This document shows, in pieces, positions 14,593-15,825 of a stretch of 15,825 nt of DNA (position 1 is its first letter; each line of letters starts with the position of its first letter). Source of the DNA: G021776435 sp046756245 (lineage in GTDB: Bacteria; Pseudomonadota; Alphaproteobacteria; Caulobacterales; Parvularculaceae). The position numbers and the translations under genes are program-made. The DNA is taken from positions 1-15,825 of the forward strand of contig JBHHVZ010000066.1 in assembly GCA_046756245.1 (NCBI GenBank). The letters run 5' to 3'. The notes beneath the pieces are model-generated. The model was not told the DNA's origin. It worked only from the letters and a program-made list of their open reading frames with translations, and made no database searches.

Positions 14593-15759
14593 TCAGCGTT
14601 GTTTTCCCCAGGCGGCCCGCCCGAACATCGCGTGCGCGGCGCGCGCAAGCTTTTCCACGGTCGGGCGGCGGCGTTTCGAGCTTATATTGTCATGACGGAA
14701 GCCGACCGACCCTTCCGCGACGACATTCGACGATTTCACGACATACAGGAGCCGCTCCCCATCGATCGCCTGATTGATGACGTCCACCGTCGAGCGTGAA
14801 AAATACACTTCGCGGGCCTTGAACTTCGCCGCCGGGCGCAACCGAAGATCGCGAATATTGTAGATACGCGCAATCGTATCGGAGATCGTCTGATCCGACG
14901 GCAGAAGCTGATAGAGAAATGCGAGGAGCGCGAGGCCGTAGTTCAAAAGCTCGTCGCCCTCACCGAGCGCTTGATTTTGTAGAAGCTCGGTGGCCAGACG
15001 GTCGTGCCGGTCGGCGATTTTAATAAAGGCGCCAATGAAATCGAGCGTATGAAAATCAGCAGGCATCAACAACATCGCCGCAGCGGCGTCTTCCACCGTT
15101 CGGTCCTGTTGCAGAAAAACGATCTTGTCGCGAATATCGAGAATGTCTCTTTCGAATCCGAATTTCGCGGACTTTCCCCAGAAATTTTCTATGGAATCAC
15201 GGATCCTGTTGTGCGTCGCCGCACGCTGACTTTCCAGGCAAGCATGAATGATTTCATTCGAAGCAAGGTTGAGAATAGAGCGGGACAACGCGTCGAAATG
15301 ATCCGTAATTCGTTCGAAACTTTCGTTTACCCGAACGTCCTCGGCGGCCAACTCAATAAATTCCGCTGTTGATCGCGCATCCCCGCGCAACCGGCCGATC
15401 CGCCGCGCGAGTTGTTCGCCGGTGCGCCGCACGCCTTGAAGTTTTTCAGCGAAGTCGCGGATGTTGTCTTTGATTTCGTCTGTCTTTGCGTCTCGGTATT
15501 TCGCGGCCTCAAGCTGAAGCTGGCGTTTGGCTACGGCGTCTGTGTTGAGCGCGATCGCAACGGCCGCAAGCGCGCCGCCGATCGCCGCCGGGACTCCGAC
15601 CAGATAACCGAGATATTCGCCGATGGCGCCAAGCTCTTCAGGCGTGCCCGAGTCGGCGTGCGGCGCATCCTGCACCGCAAGCGGCAACGCGAATAATACG
15701 TAGTACAGGAATAGCAAAAATAGGACAAAACTTATTACGTAACCGATATTGCGCAGCAT
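14593..15759 (-). CDS. Unknown membrane-anchored coiled-coil protein
   Basis: The 388-residue product has two N-terminal helices (about 5-28 and 51-71) joined by an acidic loop (QDAPHADSGTPEELG), then a charged heptad-like region (about 75-130, AKRQLQLEAAKYRDAKTDE onward) and a long soluble, mostly helical part that ends in a basic tail. No enzyme motif, nucleotide-binding loop or known domain is recognised. With both helices at the N-terminus, most of the protein is probably cytosolic. ATG 15759 was chosen because GGGGG lies six bases upstream; an in-frame TTG at 15780 would add seven residues. It is upstream of thrS on the same strand, separated by 148 bp. The base composition is less GC-rich than its neighbours, which hints at acquisition. 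Confidence 0.8.
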   Translation of the reverse strand: MLRNIGYVISFVLFLLFLYYVLFALPLAVQDAPHADSGTPEELGAIGEYLGYLVGVPAAIGGALAAVAIALNTDAVAKRQLQLEAAKYRDAKTDEIKDNIRDFAEKLQGVRRTGEQLARRIGRLRGDARSTAEFIELAAEDVRVNESFERITDHFDALSRSILNLASNEIIHACLESQRAATHNRIRDSIENFWGKSAKFGFERDILDIRDKIVFLQQDRTVEDAAAAMLLMPADFHTLDFIGAFIKIADRHDRLATELLQNQALGEGDELLNYGLALLAFLYQLLPSDQTISDTIARIYNIRDLRLRPAAKFKAREVYFSRSTVDVINQAIDGERLLYVVKSSNVVAEGSVGFRHDNISSKRRRPTVEKLARAAHAMFGRAAWGKQR

Positions 15760-15825
15760 AAAGCCCCCGTAAATACGCAACCAACCCCTCGATTGCTTTG
15801 GGGCATCTTAGAAGCGAATTGCAAA

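Noticed and set aside
13518..14777. 419-residue plus-strand ORF across thrS
   Set aside because: It is antisense to an unmistakable thrS. Long antisense frames are expected in GC-rich coding DNA, and the product resembles no protein.

Overview
The window looks like a chromosomal segment of a GC-rich alphaproteobacterium. The grounds are a PhaR/PhaA/PhaB polyhydroxyalkanoate set, high G+C at third codon positions, an ArnT-like glycosyltransferase, and a two-palindrome intergenic repeat of the kind widespread in Rhizobiales and related alphaproteobacteria. The exact order (Rhizobiales, Parvularculales or Caulobacterales) cannot be fixed from the sequence. No tRNA, rRNA, CRISPR array, transposase or phage gene was seen.

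Layout. Positions 1-48 hold the apparent last codons of a plus-strand gene cut by the window edge. Positions 151-2172 carry phaA and phaB on the minus strand, which turn two acetyl-CoA into (R)-3-hydroxybutyryl-CoA. phaR, the PHB-responsive repressor, is divergent at 2393-3019. The 220 bp between phaA and phaR contain a perfect TGC-TATA-GCA palindrome over a minus-strand -10-like hexamer, a plausible PhaR operator. No PHA synthase gene is in view. phaR meets a convergent PAS-GGDEF-EAL gene (3020-4795) with no base between the two stop codons. That protein has a ruined GGDEF signature and a complete set of EAL metal ligands, so it is probably a c-di-GMP phosphodiesterase. A 392-bp stretch follows that holds at most one small doubtful ORF.

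Positions 5188-10041 form a lipid-linked glycosylation module. On the minus strand a DPM1-like family 2 glycosyltransferase is followed by a 140-residue four-helix membrane protein. Divergent on the plus strand are two GT-C fold polytopic transferases, one ArnT-like and one GT39/PMT_2-like, 12 bp apart. A natural model is that GT2 charges polyprenyl phosphate with a sugar and the GT-C enzymes use it on the periplasmic side; the small membrane protein is an unproven candidate for the missing flippase role. The 386-bp divergent region holds two inverted copies of a roughly 78-bp palindromic unit.

Positions 10044-10149 hold a 106-bp RIME-like double palindrome between convergent genes. Its end supplies the stop codon of the next minus-strand gene, and one palindrome looks like that gene's terminator. 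Positions 10146-12478 hold a GT2 rhamnosyltransferase-like gene and an O-antigen ligase/polymerase-like gene, directly downstream of and tightly packed with thrS (12480-14444). This suggests one minus-strand operon joining a housekeeping tRNA synthetase to surface polysaccharide synthesis. Upstream lies an orphan membrane-anchored coiled-coil protein (14593-15759) of unknown function.

Most of the window is recognisable. The parts least explained are the paired palindromic units at 6663-6830, the 140-residue membrane protein in the glycosylation module, and the orphan protein upstream of thrS.
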